From: Candidatus Poribacteria bacterium
Lineage (GTDB): Bacteria > Poribacteria > WGA-4E > WGA-3G
DNA length: 64,000 nt
Direction of reading: 5' to 3'
Assembly: GCA_022824265.1 (NCBI GenBank)
Contig: JAJEAG010000036.1
Span: forward strand, 1 to 64,000
Made by a program: the position numbers and the translations under genes. The notes beneath the pieces were generated by a model. That model was not told the DNA's origin. It saw only the letters and a program-made list of their open reading frames with translations, and did no database searches. Shown in pieces: positions 10,158 through 19,202 of this stretch; positions within the stretch are counted from its first letter, which is position 1; every line of letters begins with the position of its first letter.

Positions 10158-10697
10158 CTAATTGGCAGAGTTTTTCTTTTTTCTCCCCACTGCGTTTGCA
10201 TCTTCCCATCTGGAGAAACGGACAAAGGACCCCCGGTAATTTTCATCAATATTTTTTTCATCAACACCTGTTAACTGTGTGACAGCGCGTGTTGCCAGGT
10301 CCATGACATGTACCTCAGACCTTTTTCTGTCATCTCTTATAACAGTGCTGTCAAATACGATTCTGGTGCCATCTGGTGACCAAAATGGATAGGAGTCGAG
10401 GACATCGTTATTTGTGAGTCGTTGTAGGTTTGTTCCGTTTGTGTCCATGATGAATAGCTCTGCTGTCTTCTGACTTCCCCAGACCATGTATCGCTGAAAA
10501 ACGATTTGTCTACCATCTGACGACCATCGAGGATAATCGTCTGCGGTGTCCGCGTTTTTGTTTTTTGTGAGTGCGTGTACTTTGGTGCCATCATCTTCAC
10601 ATACGTATATATCCCACTCTTTCATATATACAATTTTCCCATTAACAACACTAGCATACAAGAGGAAACAAAAGATAAGACATAAGAGTCGTTTCAT
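10158..10697 (-). CDS. Exported TolB-like (PD40) beta-propeller protein, C-terminal frameshift
   Basis: The ATG at 10697 sits behind a strong AAAGGAGGACACTTC site and gives a signal peptide (MKRLLCLIFCFLLYASVVNG). Two propeller blades are clear: PRWSSDGRQIVFQ and PFWSPDGTRIVFDS. The annotated frame ends with an unrelated tail after residues NYRGSFV. Removing one G from the five-G run near 10231-10235 instead reads NYRGPLSVSPDGK, continues through MQTQWGEKRK and stops near 10135. That restored end matches a C-terminal signature found in three other genes of this window. The gene is therefore probably frameshifted (true mutation or sequencing error). At about 180 residues it is short for a TolB-like protein. 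Confidence 0.75.
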   Translation of the reverse strand: MKRLLCLIFCFLLYASVVNGKIVYMKEWDIYVCEDDGTKVHALTKNKNADTADDYPRWSSDGRQIVFQRYMVWGSQKTAELFIMDTNGTNLQRLTNNDVLDSYPFWSPDGTRIVFDSTVIRDDRKRSEVHVMDLATRAVTQLTGVDEKNIDENYRGSFVRFSRWEDANAVGRKKKNSAN

Positions 10698-10757
10698 GAA
10701 GTGTCCTCCTTTCGGATACGTAATTATTTGAGATAGCGGCGATGATGGAGTTCGCAT

Positions 10758-11210
10758 CGCCGCTTACGTAGGAAGTAATAATGCTAATTGCCAAATCTTC
10801 GCCACACAATACCTAAGTCGCATGACGCTTGCCAAGGATATGAACCTACAAGTTCTCCGTTCCTAGAAAGTTTACCTTAGATTCGTTTCCGCAAAAAACC
10901 AGTACTGTCATACCAGTCTAATAGTCACTATGGCAGTACTTTGCGGTGTAGGTGTTGGTATCACCTGCATCGTATCTACAAAGGTGTACGGTTCATAGCC
11001 TTACACATCCATTGAAAGAATTCTACCATCAATTATTACACAACAAATATACTCATTGTCAAAAAAAAGTATCATTATAGAAAAGTTTAGACTATCTGCT
11101 TAGATCATTCCTCTGCAGCAACGATCTATTGAAAATATGCGCGTTTTCGATGTCTACACTGGTCACGACCTTTTGACCATAGATCCAGTTACAAAATTCA
11201 CATTATATTC
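10758..11210. other. Intergenic region, mostly featureless
   Basis: No coding region was recognised in these 453 bases. The only structured element is the terminator-like hairpin at 10893-10940, annotated separately. Confidence 0.5.
10893..10940 (-). terminator. Intrinsic terminator (minus strand)
   Basis: Arms at 10901-10912 and 10929-10940 form a 12-bp stem with one G-T pair and a 16-base loop. Read on the minus strand, the stem is followed by GGTTTTTT. It lies about 270 bases beyond the enolase-superfamily gene at 11211 and may end its transcript. Confidence 0.55.
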
Positions 11211-12305
11211 CTAATAATCCGCAACAGAACCATCAAATAAACGAGCGTTAGGCCAATTAAACTTCCTACCTGAATTACTAACCTCAATCACTTTCTCTTC
11301 ATCTACTTCAACACCTAATCCAGGACCCTCTGGAAGCGACACGTAACCTTCATCATCCATCTCCCACGTCTTTTGCGCTACACCAGCAGATAGGACATTC
11401 TCATACCCCTCATGAATAAGGAAAAACGGCACAGAGGCAGATAGATGAAAACTCGCTGTGAGACCAAGATAAGACATCGTACAGTGCGGGGCAATCGGCA
11501 CGTGGTGTGCCTCTGCAAGTGCAGCAACTTTTTTGACTTGCGTGATACCTCCACCATGTCCAACATCCGGTTGAAGAATATCTATCACTTGTGCCTCAAG
11601 AATCTCGCGCACTTCCCATATTGTACGGTCACGTTCACCGGTTGCTAACGGAACAGGAACGGATTCACGCACTCTACGCATAACTTCAATGTTGCCCGGA
11701 ACCCATGCCTCCTCAAGAAATAGTAGGTCATCAGGTTTAAGGTAACCAGCAAATTGTTTCACGACTGGGGGTGGCATGCGGCTATGTGCATCAAACATCA
11801 CTGCGCCATCTTTACCGACCTTTTCCCTTGCTTCGTGAACACGCTGCACCATATTCGCAATCTCTTCTGGGGTGCCAGCATGCGTTCTTGATCCACTTGG
11901 ACCCGTTTTAATTGCTTTCGGACTTGGGTATTTCCAAATTTTATCTCGACAGGGACCACCCAGTAGGCGATAGACCGGAACTCCCCAGAGTTTACCAGCA
12001 ATATCCCACAACGCCATATCAATAGCAGAAATAGTATGCACTATCAATCCGCCACCCCGAATATTGCGATGTGCCCGATATAAACGTTGCCAGTGATGTT
12101 CAATACGGGTCGGGTTTTCTCCGATGATCATTGTGGATAGGGAACGCGCTAATTCACAGGTGACATTCGTCTCCATGTTATTGATCTCACCCCATCCAGT
12201 AACATCCATATTGGTCTCAATTTTGATGTATGCTTTCTCACCCATCGGATAAGCCTTAAGGTCCGTCACACGAATTTGTGATCCTTTATCTTCATAGTCT
12301 GCCAT
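11211..12305 (-). CDS. Mandelate racemase/muconate lactonizing (enolase superfamily) enzyme
   Basis: A 364-residue protein. The N-terminal capping domain has the G-W-G-E motif (residues near 36). The barrel carries D (VMFDAHSR), E (LFLEEAWVPGN), ATGERDRT, and QPDVGHGGGITQVKK followed by APHC. Together these give the Mg-binding acids and a C-terminal-barrel histidine candidate of the mandelate-racemase/galactonate-dehydratase side of the superfamily. Members abstract a proton alpha to a carboxylate, usually as sugar-acid dehydratases. The exact substrate is unknown. The gene stands alone on the minus strand, with a MITE-like element directly upstream. Confidence 0.85.
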   Translation of the reverse strand: MADYEDKGSQIRVTDLKAYPMGEKAYIKIETNMDVTGWGEINNMETNVTCELARSLSTMIIGENPTRIEHHWQRLYRAHRNIRGGGLIVHTISAIDMALWDIAGKLWGVPVYRLLGGPCRDKIWKYPSPKAIKTGPSGSRTHAGTPEEIANMVQRVHEAREKVGKDGAVMFDAHSRMPPPVVKQFAGYLKPDDLLFLEEAWVPGNIEVMRRVRESVPVPLATGERDRTIWEVREILEAQVIDILQPDVGHGGGITQVKKVAALAEAHHVPIAPHCTMSYLGLTASFHLSASVPFFLIHEGYENVLSAGVAQKTWEMDDEGYVSLPEGPGLGVEVDEEKVIEVSNSGRKFNWPNARLFDGSVADY

Positions 12306-12383
12306 TGTGGTAACTTCCTTTCATTTTTGCCTTTTAGTTTTTCATATTATCTAAAGTTTGTCAACATTTTCATAAGAATTACA

Positions 12384-12893
12384 CAGAGGCATTCAATTAT
12401 CGTGTAACAATACCATTGCTAATTGATAAATTGCCATCATCCCTGTCGCGACCTCTTATCCTGTCCATCCTGTCTTTCCTGATAACCCTGGTTCAGACAA
12501 ATACTGACCACTAAAAACTGAAAACTACCCCAAACATACATGAAACGTATTGTTCCAAACACCACAAACCCTTCCACCCCTCTCCAACATCTGTTATAAT
12601 ATGACCACTATGAAAAACAGAAACCGAACACACCCCACATTCACAACAAAAACCAACACCTGTCACCCAAAAATATTCACCCAAAAATCGACCATAACCG
12701 AGCAAATAAAAAACGAACCAAAAATGAAAATTTCAAAATTTTCAAAAACCCCTATAAACCCAGTTTCAGACTGGCATAACCCCCAAAATCAAAACGAACC
12801 AAAAACCGAAAAACACCCGTTTTTGGTTCGTTTTTAGATTGAGCAAAACCGATGTATTTACAAGAACAGAAAATCGATAATTGAATGCCTTTG
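12384..12893. mobile_element. MITE-like element, copy A
   Basis: The 510-bp element is bounded by inverted CAGAGGCATTCAATTATCG (12384-12402) and its near-perfect complement at 12875-12893. It has no transposase. Its core (about 12495-12836) is homologous, in opposite orientation, to 59757-60108 in copy B. It includes a promoter-like pair (TTCCAC at 12572, TATAAT at 12595) and a perfect 15-bp hairpin (12791-12805 with 12820-12834) followed by T residues. Both strands have spurious open frames because the sequence is stop-poor. Confidence 0.75.
12572..12836 (+). ncRNA. Possible small transcript inside MITE copy A
   Basis: TTCCAC (12572-12577), 17 bases, TATAAT (12595-12600), then about 190 bases to a terminator-like hairpin with a T-run at 12791-12836. 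The same order and 17-base spacing are kept in copy B (minus strand, TATAAT at 59997-59992). The hairpin stem has changed sequence in both arms. This is consistent with an expressed RNA, or with an outward terminator carried by the element. No RNA family was recognised. Confidence 0.3.
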
Positions 12894-12954
12894 TAGACAG
12901 AGAATATATAACGGTGACATCACACGGATATGACAAAATTCCTACACTTGTTAT

Positions 12955-12983
12955 TTGACTTGACTTTTTCACTTTTTTATGAT
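12955..12983 (+). promoter_or_regulatory. Sigma70-type promoter
   Basis: TTGACT (12955-12960) and TATGAT (12978-12983), 17 bases apart, lie about 90 bases upstream of the first HEAT lipoprotein gene. Confidence 0.7.
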
Positions 12984-13075
12984 ACTGTTATTAATGTAGA
13001 CATATTGGAACGATAGTAATTTATATATAGATCCGTATAATGGAAGACAGTTTGAGGAGGAAGACAGAAGGTTTT

Positions 13076-14275
13076 ATGAAGAAGTTTACAATTATCCCGT
13101 TGATTCTTACCTTATTAGTCTGCTTAGCGTGTGAAACAAAACAGAAAGGTCCCAGCCATCTAAAAGTTGGAACAGATAAACTTATTGAAAGTGGACTTGC
13201 AGTTGAAGCGGTTAATCTACTTATAGAAGCAGAAAACAGAGAAGAAGACAAAACAGAACCGCGAGCACTTCTTGTAATTGCTTATTCACATGCACTGGCA
13301 TCGGGTGTGACAAAGGGACAGGACTATGAATCCGAATACAAAAGAGAAAGATCAGAGAGAATAACCGCATTGAACGATGCTGAGATGAACAAAATGATTG
13401 ATCATCTCAGAAAACGTTCGCAAGTACAGCAAAATGGATTCCAAGCATTAGTGGACAAAGGATCTGATGCCGCTACTTTATTAGTTGATCACATCATCCA
13501 AGGAACATATTCAGATGTACACGGACATTTTATTGCTGTCCTTGTAAAGATGAAGTCTAAAGCAGTTGATCCCATCTTAAGCAGAATTACAGATACAGAG
13601 GTGTCTTCTGCAGTAAAAATGAAACTGATTCGAGTACTTGGTGATATTGGTGATGAAAAAGCAGTTGAAAGTTTAAAATCAATTGACATGACAAATTTGC
13701 CTGCCGCGCTCAAAATGGAATTATACACAACGCTTTATAGACTCGGAGAAGATACATATAAATCCGAGATACTCACCGGGTTAACCGCTAATCAAGTTGA
13801 AGTTCGACGTGCCGCAGCAAAGGCTATGGCAAACCTCAAAGGGGTCAAAACGTCCTCTCTCATCAAAGCACTCAATGACGAAGATTCACAAGTAGTTATA
13901 GACATTACAAAAGCTTTAGCAGTCCACAAATCCAAAGAAGCAGTTGAACCGTTGGTAAACGTCTTTAAAAGTGTACATTCTGAAACTGCAGCACAAGAGG
14001 TGTTAAATACACTGAATGCCTATGTTAATTCAGGGGGCGAACTCAAAAAAGGGATTGGCAGACGTTTAGCTCTCTTACTTATTGAAAAACAAGTAAGCAG
14101 TACGGATGTGCGGATTATGCTTGCGTCTTTCCTTAAGGGTGACGCACTTGTGAAACAGTTAAAAGCAGCAAGTTTACTTGACGGTCTTGATTCAAAACTC
14201 TACGATTATGCACAAACAGAGGAAAGCACATTCCTAAAATCAGAACTCAATGACCTACTTTCAAAGTTAAAATAA
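13076..14275 (+). CDS. HEAT-repeat lipoprotein (first of tandem pair)
   Basis: I place the start at the ATG at 13076 (MKKFTIIPLILTLLVCLAC), behind AGAAGG. An upstream ATG at 13040 would bury the signal peptide. The N-terminus looks like a lipoprotein signal with Cys as the acylation site, though the lipobox is imperfect. The mature part has a helical N-terminal segment (including ALLVIAYSHALASGVTKG). Several HEAT-like helical pairs follow in the second half, such as EVRRAAAKAMANLKG and SQVVIDITKALAVHKS. HEAT solenoids bind other proteins; no enzyme motif is present. It has its own promoter at 12955 and terminator at 14312. Its neighbour at 14558 is a diverged duplicate with the same layout. 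Confidence 0.8.
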   Translation: MKKFTIIPLILTLLVCLACETKQKGPSHLKVGTDKLIESGLAVEAVNLLIEAENREEDKTEPRALLVIAYSHALASGVTKGQDYESEYKRERSERITALNDAEMNKMIDHLRKRSQVQQNGFQALVDKGSDAATLLVDHIIQGTYSDVHGHFIAVLVKMKSKAVDPILSRITDTEVSSAVKMKLIRVLGDIGDEKAVESLKSIDMTNLPAALKMELYTTLYRLGEDTYKSEILTGLTANQVEVRRAAAKAMANLKGVKTSSLIKALNDEDSQVVIDITKALAVHKSKEAVEPLVNVFKSVHSETAAQEVLNTLNAYVNSGGELKKGIGRRLALLLIEKQVSSTDVRIMLASFLKGDALVKQLKAASLLDGLDSKLYDYAQTEESTFLKSELNDLLSKLK

Positions 14276-14311
14276 AAGAATCTTACATACCTTTCTATGT
14301 GTTAAGGTAAT

Positions 14312-14350
14312 ACGACCTCTCTCATCTTTCAGGGAAGAGGTCGTCATTTT
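14312..14350 (+). terminator. Intrinsic terminator
   Basis: ACGACCTCT at 14312-14320 pairs with AGAGGTCGT ending at 14344, followed by CATTTT. It sits 36 bases past the first HEAT lipoprotein gene, separating it from the tandem copy. Confidence 0.7.
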
Positions 14351-14418
14351 GTCATTTGTCAAATGTGACACGAGTTTGCCGGAATTTTTCACAGAATTTA
14401 TACAACTTTAATTATTTC

Positions 14419-14447
14419 TTGACACAAATTTGTATCGGTATTATTAT
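14419..14447 (+). promoter_or_regulatory. Sigma70-type promoter
   Basis: TTGACA (14419-14424) and TATTAT (14442-14447) with a 17-base spacer, about 110 bases before the second HEAT lipoprotein start. Confidence 0.7.
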
Positions 14448-14557
14448 ATTGGTATACTTTATTCTCAAATTTTGAGGTAATATTATAATTTATTTTATGT
14501 ACACTTTACATCGGATTTGCATTTATGTTGATTCTTAGGAGGAAAAACGAACCTAAC

Positions 14558-15787
14558 ATGAAAAAACTTGTAACGATATGCCTCGTTTTAACATGGGTTG
14601 TGTCGTTTGGCTGTGATCAGAAAAAAATTATTCCAGAGATTTCCCCGGGCAGAGATAAGTTATTAGGAGCAGGTCTGGCAATTGAAGCAATTGAGGAGCA
14701 TCTTAAACTTGCAGAAATTGAAGAGGAGGATAAAGATGAAGCTCGGGCACTCCTACTCATTGGTTATAGTCACGCACTAACAGAAGACGCTACATGGCTA
14801 AAAAGTAACAACAAGGAAACCGAATATCGAAGTGAACGAACTCGCCGACTTGCTGAACTCAATACCTCTGAAATGTGGGAAATCTTCCGAATTCTTAATG
14901 AGAAACATCGCGTACAAAATGATGTTATAAAGATACTAATTGATAAAGGTGTCTCAGTTATCCCTCCCATTTCGCAGAGTCTTATCAATAATAAGTATGT
15001 AAATGCCCATGAAGATTTTGCCTATATCCTGACACAGATCGGCAGCGAGGGTCTTGATGAAATCTTCACCACAGTAAATAACGCAAGCACACCTGTTCTG
15101 GTTAAGGATAGACTAATACGCATTATAGCCGATATTGGAGATTCTTCGGCTAAGGAACGGTTAGAAGCACTTAATAATACGGTATCAGATGCAGGGTTGA
15201 AAATGGAGATTCTTTCCGCACTATATCGTCTCGGTAACAAAGCATACCAAAAAGATATTGAGATGGGTTTGACTGATGATAACGTTGTTGCCCGTCAAGC
15301 CGCCGCGAGATCAATAATATTGCTCAATCAACCTTCTACTGACAAAATGATCAAGGCACTTAAGGATCCCGACGATTCAGTTCGGTTATCCATCGCCCAA
15401 GCATTAAAAAAACATACTGACAAGAACGCTGTAGGCACATTATTTAATATGCTAACCAACGATTCCAGTATTAACACGAAAAAGGCTGTTGTGGATACCT
15501 TAAATCATTATGTTGAAATTGGGTTGGCAGATGGGTTGGCACCACGCTTGATTACGTTGTTGATAGGCACCGAGATCCCTAATCATGAAGATAGAGTCCT
15601 TATTGTCCAACTGATTAAAAAACCTGCTCTAATCAAACAAATTGGTGCAGCAGATCCTTATGATAATTTACCGCATAAACTCTATGATTATTATACAAAT
15701 AAAGAGACCAACACAACGGTAAATGGTGTGCTCAACGAACTACTTCTTGAGCTTGAAAAGAATGTACCTAATGAACCTGAAGAATAA
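14558..15787 (+). CDS. HEAT-repeat lipoprotein (second of tandem pair)
   Basis: Start chosen at the ATG at 14558 (MKKLVTICLVLTWVVSFGC), giving a lipoprotein-like signal. The ATG at 14525 lies before the AGGAGG at 14538-14543 and would not be served by it. It shares order and key phrases with the upstream gene: RDKLLGAGLAIEAIEEH, LLLIGYSHALTEDA, YRSERTRRLAELN, then HEAT units (ARQAAARSIILLNQP, SVRLSIAQALKKHTD). The C-terminus KLYDYYTNKE matches KLYDYAQTEE of the first copy. The two genes are an old tandem duplication. Each has its own promoter, so they can be regulated separately. Envelope location is inferred from the signal. Confidence 0.8.
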   Translation: MKKLVTICLVLTWVVSFGCDQKKIIPEISPGRDKLLGAGLAIEAIEEHLKLAEIEEEDKDEARALLLIGYSHALTEDATWLKSNNKETEYRSERTRRLAELNTSEMWEIFRILNEKHRVQNDVIKILIDKGVSVIPPISQSLINNKYVNAHEDFAYILTQIGSEGLDEIFTTVNNASTPVLVKDRLIRIIADIGDSSAKERLEALNNTVSDAGLKMEILSALYRLGNKAYQKDIEMGLTDDNVVARQAAARSIILLNQPSTDKMIKALKDPDDSVRLSIAQALKKHTDKNAVGTLFNMLTNDSSINTKKAVVDTLNHYVEIGLADGLAPRLITLLIGTEIPNHEDRVLIVQLIKKPALIKQIGAADPYDNLPHKLYDYYTNKETNTTVNGVLNELLLELEKNVPNEPEE

Positions 15788-15867
15788 ATTAAAGAGAGAA
15801 GGTGCAAACTACGGTAGGAGAATCTCAGCATTTCCGTAATGTTTTCCTCAATTAAGGAGTAATTTCC

Positions 15868-17031
15868 ATGTCAAACTATCCAACTGACATCAAAATAACC
15901 AAAATTGAACAGGTCACAGTTGAGATTGACCAACCAGCAATCGGTTGTAACTCTGGTGCGAAAGAGATAAAACAACCTGATCCAAATGGTAAATGGCGTG
16001 AAGGAATTACCCGTATCTACACCAACGATGGCACGCTCGGTTGGGGACCAACGAGTTGGGGTTCATCTGCTGAAGAAGCAAAAACTGCCATTAACAAGAA
16101 CCCTTTTGACCTTTTGAATCCTGAAAATGGTGTCGTTGAAGAATACCGCGGATTTGAAAACGCCTTATGGGATACAATCGCGAAAATCCTTGAGAAACCT
16201 GCATATCAACTCATGGGAACTGAATCCCATGGTAATGGCTTACCCGCTTATGATAGCACAATCTATTTTAACGATCTGCTCTATGAGACGAAAGCCGAAG
16301 GACTCAAACGGATTGAGGATGATGTCAAAAAGAGTTTAGCGGATGGATTCACCGCATGCAAAATGAAAATGGGGCGCGGGAATCATCTCATGGAACGCAA
16401 AGCGGGATTAGAACGTGACATTGAAGTTGTGCAACTTGCACGCAGTACGGCTGGAGATGGTTACAACATCCTCGTTGATGCAAACAACGCATATACTTAT
16501 GATGAAGTCATAACTTTTCTGAACGAGACAAGCGAATGTGACATCTTTTGGATTGAAGAGATGTTTGAAGAAGATGTTGAGTTGTATCGCAACCTGAAGA
16601 CTTTTATTCAAGAAAAGGGATTAAACACGTTAATTGCTGATGGAGAAACCCGTACCCGCGCGCCTCTCGAATTCTACGATCCATTTTTTGAAGCAGGTGT
16701 AATTGATGTTATCCAGCACGATATGAAAGGTCTTGGTGTTACAGGTTGGCGACGACTTGCAGATATGGCTGCTGCAGGCAACGTCAAGTGTGCTCCGCAT
16801 AACTGGGGTTCTCTACTCGGATTTTTCCTTAGTCTCCAATTCGCAAAGACGATTCCACACTTTCTCTACGGTGAAGTCGCAACCCTGACGAGTGATGTCA
16901 TTGATGTTTCAGGCTACGGATTCTCAGATGGAACGTTCACAGTCCCTGACACACCCGGACTCGGTTTAGAATTCAATCAGGATGTTTACGATGCGCACTA
17001 CGCTGGCAATGAGCATTGGATAATTTCATAG
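15868..17031 (+). CDS. Mandelate racemase/enolase superfamily enzyme
   Basis: A 387-residue protein with AAGGAG before the ATG. The capping domain is followed by a barrel with the K-x-K pair (ACKMKMG), the first metal aspartate in VDANNAYT, glutamate in WIEEMFEED, ADGETRTR for the third position, and a histidine in APHNWGSLLG. This is the full set expected of an active enolase-superfamily acid-sugar dehydratase or racemase. It differs strongly from the family member at 11211, so the two probably have different substrates. The gene precedes mnmA by 41 bases, but a functional link is not expected. Confidence 0.85.
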   Translation: MSNYPTDIKITKIEQVTVEIDQPAIGCNSGAKEIKQPDPNGKWREGITRIYTNDGTLGWGPTSWGSSAEEAKTAINKNPFDLLNPENGVVEEYRGFENALWDTIAKILEKPAYQLMGTESHGNGLPAYDSTIYFNDLLYETKAEGLKRIEDDVKKSLADGFTACKMKMGRGNHLMERKAGLERDIEVVQLARSTAGDGYNILVDANNAYTYDEVITFLNETSECDIFWIEEMFEEDVELYRNLKTFIQEKGLNTLIADGETRTRAPLEFYDPFFEAGVIDVIQHDMKGLGVTGWRRLADMAAAGNVKCAPHNWGSLLGFFLSLQFAKTIPHFLYGEVATLTSDVIDVSGYGFSDGTFTVPDTPGLGLEFNQDVYDAHYAGNEHWIIS

Positions 17032-17072
17032 TCGTAGAAAACCCTAATTACAAATCTCCACGGTAAAATCCT

Positions 17073-18155
17073 ATGAATAAAGTTCTCGTCGCAATGAGCG
17101 GTGGCGTAGATAGTTCCGTTACCGCTGCCATGATGGTTGATGCAGGATATGATGTCACAGGCATCACCATGCGTCTCGGTTCACCCAATACAATTGAGGT
17201 GGAACCTGAACGTCCCAATTGCTGCTCTCTTGAGGGCATTGAGGACGCGCGACGTGTTGCTACCCAACTCGGAATTCCTTTCTACGGCGTGAACTATGAA
17301 GATATCTTCAAAGAACAGATTATAGATTACTTTGTAGAAGAATATCTTGTTGGTCGTACACCCAGTCCGTGTATGGTCTGTAACCGAGAACTCAAATTCG
17401 GAAAATTGCTTGATCTTGCAAAATCATTGGAATGTGGAGCAATCGCGACCGGACATTATGCCCGAATTGAACAACATCCTGAGACAGGACGTTACCTGTT
17501 ACGAACAGCACGTGATGTTAGCAAAGATCAATCCTATTTTCTCGCAGCACTCACACAGGAGCAATTGCAATGTGCTATGATGCCTCTCGGTGATTATACA
17601 AAAGCAGAAGTTAGGGAACTTGCTCATAAATACCAATTGCGAACAGCCGAGAAGATCGAAAGTCAGGAACTTTGCTTCGTCGCAGACACCAATTATAGAC
17701 GTTTCCTTCAAGACCGGATTCCTGAGAAAATTGAAGGAGGGGATATTATTAATAAGGAAGGTAAAGTTCTCGGAAAGCATCAAGGAGTCCCGTTTTATAC
17801 GGTTGGACAACGTCGTGGACTTGGTATAGCAGTTGGCAAACCGCTATATGTAACACAACTCAACGCGACTGAAAATACCGTTACTGTAGGAGAATCTGAC
17901 GATCTCCTTGAAAATACCATGCATGTTGAACGTATTAACCTCATATCCATAGATAAGTTGACAGAACCGATTCAAGCACACGTCAAAATCCGTTCTCGTG
18001 ACGAAGGTGGACCTGCGACCATCTCACCAATTAACGACACGGAAGTTGTCGTAAAGTTTGACGAACCGCGCCGGGCAATTACTCCCGGACAAGCTACAGT
18101 CTTTTATGATGGAGAATATGTTATCGGTGGTGGATGGATCAAGGCATCTTTGTGA
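17073..18155 (+). CDS. mnmA: tRNA-specific 2-thiouridylase MnmA
   Basis: A 360-residue enzyme making 2-thiouridine at the wobble position of Lys, Glu and Gln tRNAs. The N-terminal PP-loop is VAMSGGVDSSV (residues 5-15). The catalytic cysteine pair is in PSPCMVCNRELKFG and in ELCFV. The C-terminal GQRRGLGIAVGKPLYV region is typical. It is immediately followed by miaA, another tRNA modification gene, with the stop at 18155 and miaA starting at or before 18173. Confidence 0.95.
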   Translation: MNKVLVAMSGGVDSSVTAAMMVDAGYDVTGITMRLGSPNTIEVEPERPNCCSLEGIEDARRVATQLGIPFYGVNYEDIFKEQIIDYFVEEYLVGRTPSPCMVCNRELKFGKLLDLAKSLECGAIATGHYARIEQHPETGRYLLRTARDVSKDQSYFLAALTQEQLQCAMMPLGDYTKAEVRELAHKYQLRTAEKIESQELCFVADTNYRRFLQDRIPEKIEGGDIINKEGKVLGKHQGVPFYTVGQRRGLGIAVGKPLYVTQLNATENTVTVGESDDLLENTMHVERINLISIDKLTEPIQAHVKIRSRDEGGPATISPINDTEVVVKFDEPRRAITPGQATVFYDGEYVIGGGWIKASL

Positions 18156-18172
18156 TACAAAGTCCCGTGGTA

Positions 18173-19093
18173 ATGAAACCGAAACTCCTCTGTCTCCTCG
18201 GTCCCACAGCAGTTGGCAAAACTGAAGTAGCAATTCAACTGGCACAACGTCTAAATGCGGAAATCGTCTCTGTCGATTCCCGTCAAATCTATCGACAGAT
18301 GAACATCGGCACAGCTAAACCTACTCCCGATGAACAGCATGCAGCACCACATCACCTCATTGATTGTATAGACATTACACAGTCCTTCTCCGTTGCTGAC
18401 TATCAATCCCTTGCTGACGCAGCAATAACTGAAATACAAAATAGAGGCAAACAGGTTTTACTTGTTGGTGGTGCTGGTCTCTATTTTCGCGCAATTGTTG
18501 ACGGTTTATTTGAAGGACCTGCTGCCGATCATGTATTCAGAAAGCGACTTGAGCAGGAAGCATCGGAGAAAGGCGTTGATGTGCTTCATGACCGTCTCCG
18601 ATCTTGTGATCCAGAATCTGCTGACCGTATACATCCCAACAACTTAACACGTGTCATTCGTGCGCTTGAAGTCTATGAACTGACTGGCACTCCTATGTCT
18701 GAACATCAACAGCAGTGGCATCCAAAGAATCAACGGTATCCTTTTATCGCATTCGGACTAACGATGCCACGCGAACAACTTTACCGTCGTATTGAACAAC
18801 GTATAGACATAATGCTTGCAAACGGATTAATTGCGGAGGTGGAGTCGTTATTGGCTGCAGGATATTCGCGTGATTCTTTTGCATTACAAAGTTTTGGATA
18901 TAAGGAATTAATTGCGTATCTTGATAGAAAATGTACGTATGTGGAAGCAGTTGAACAATTGAAACAGAATACACGTCGCTTTGCAAAACGGCAGTTGACG
19001 TGGTTCCGTAAAGATAAGCGAATTGACTGGGTGGATCGAGAGTCAATACCTGATATTGTTGGGTATATTTTGAGGATGATTAGAGACACATAA
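18173..19093 (+). CDS. miaA: tRNA dimethylallyltransferase MiaA
   Basis: Adds a dimethylallyl group to A37 of tRNAs reading UNN codons. The P-loop GPTAVGKTE is near the N-terminus, then SVDSRQIYRQMNIGTAKP, HHLIDCID, LLVGGAGLYFRAI and the C-terminal KQNTRRFAKRQLTWFRKD. I chose the ATG at 18173 because it gives the usual MiaA N-terminus. An ATG at 18134, inside mnmA, would add 13 residues. Neither has a strong ribosome site, and translation is probably coupled to mnmA. Confidence 0.93.
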   Translation: MKPKLLCLLGPTAVGKTEVAIQLAQRLNAEIVSVDSRQIYRQMNIGTAKPTPDEQHAAPHHLIDCIDITQSFSVADYQSLADAAITEIQNRGKQVLLVGGAGLYFRAIVDGLFEGPAADHVFRKRLEQEASEKGVDVLHDRLRSCDPESADRIHPNNLTRVIRALEVYELTGTPMSEHQQQWHPKNQRYPFIAFGLTMPREQLYRRIEQRIDIMLANGLIAEVESLLAAGYSRDSFALQSFGYKELIAYLDRKCTYVEAVEQLKQNTRRFAKRQLTWFRKDKRIDWVDRESIPDIVGYILRMIRDT

Positions 19094-19139
19094 CTGGTGT
19101 ATGTGCAATAATGTGCGAATATTTGATAAGCCACATTTC

Positions 19140-19168
19140 TTGATTTCATCAAACAAAACTGATACTAT
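19140..19168 (+). promoter_or_regulatory. Sigma70-type promoter
   Basis: TTGATT (19140-19145) and TACTAT (19163-19168), 17-base spacer, 35 bases upstream of the AAA-nuclease gene. The same hexamer pair and spacing occur before the DUF488 operon at 24751-24723. Confidence 0.65.
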
Positions 19169-19202
19169 ATATTATTGATGTTTATTGCGAAAAGGAAGAG
19201 AA

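Noticed and set aside
12511-12837. Open frames on both strands of the MITE core (for example 12550-12837 plus, 12511-12705 minus)
   Set aside because: The two MITE copies shift frame relative to each other while keeping the nucleotide pattern and hairpin, so the selection is on DNA/RNA, not protein.
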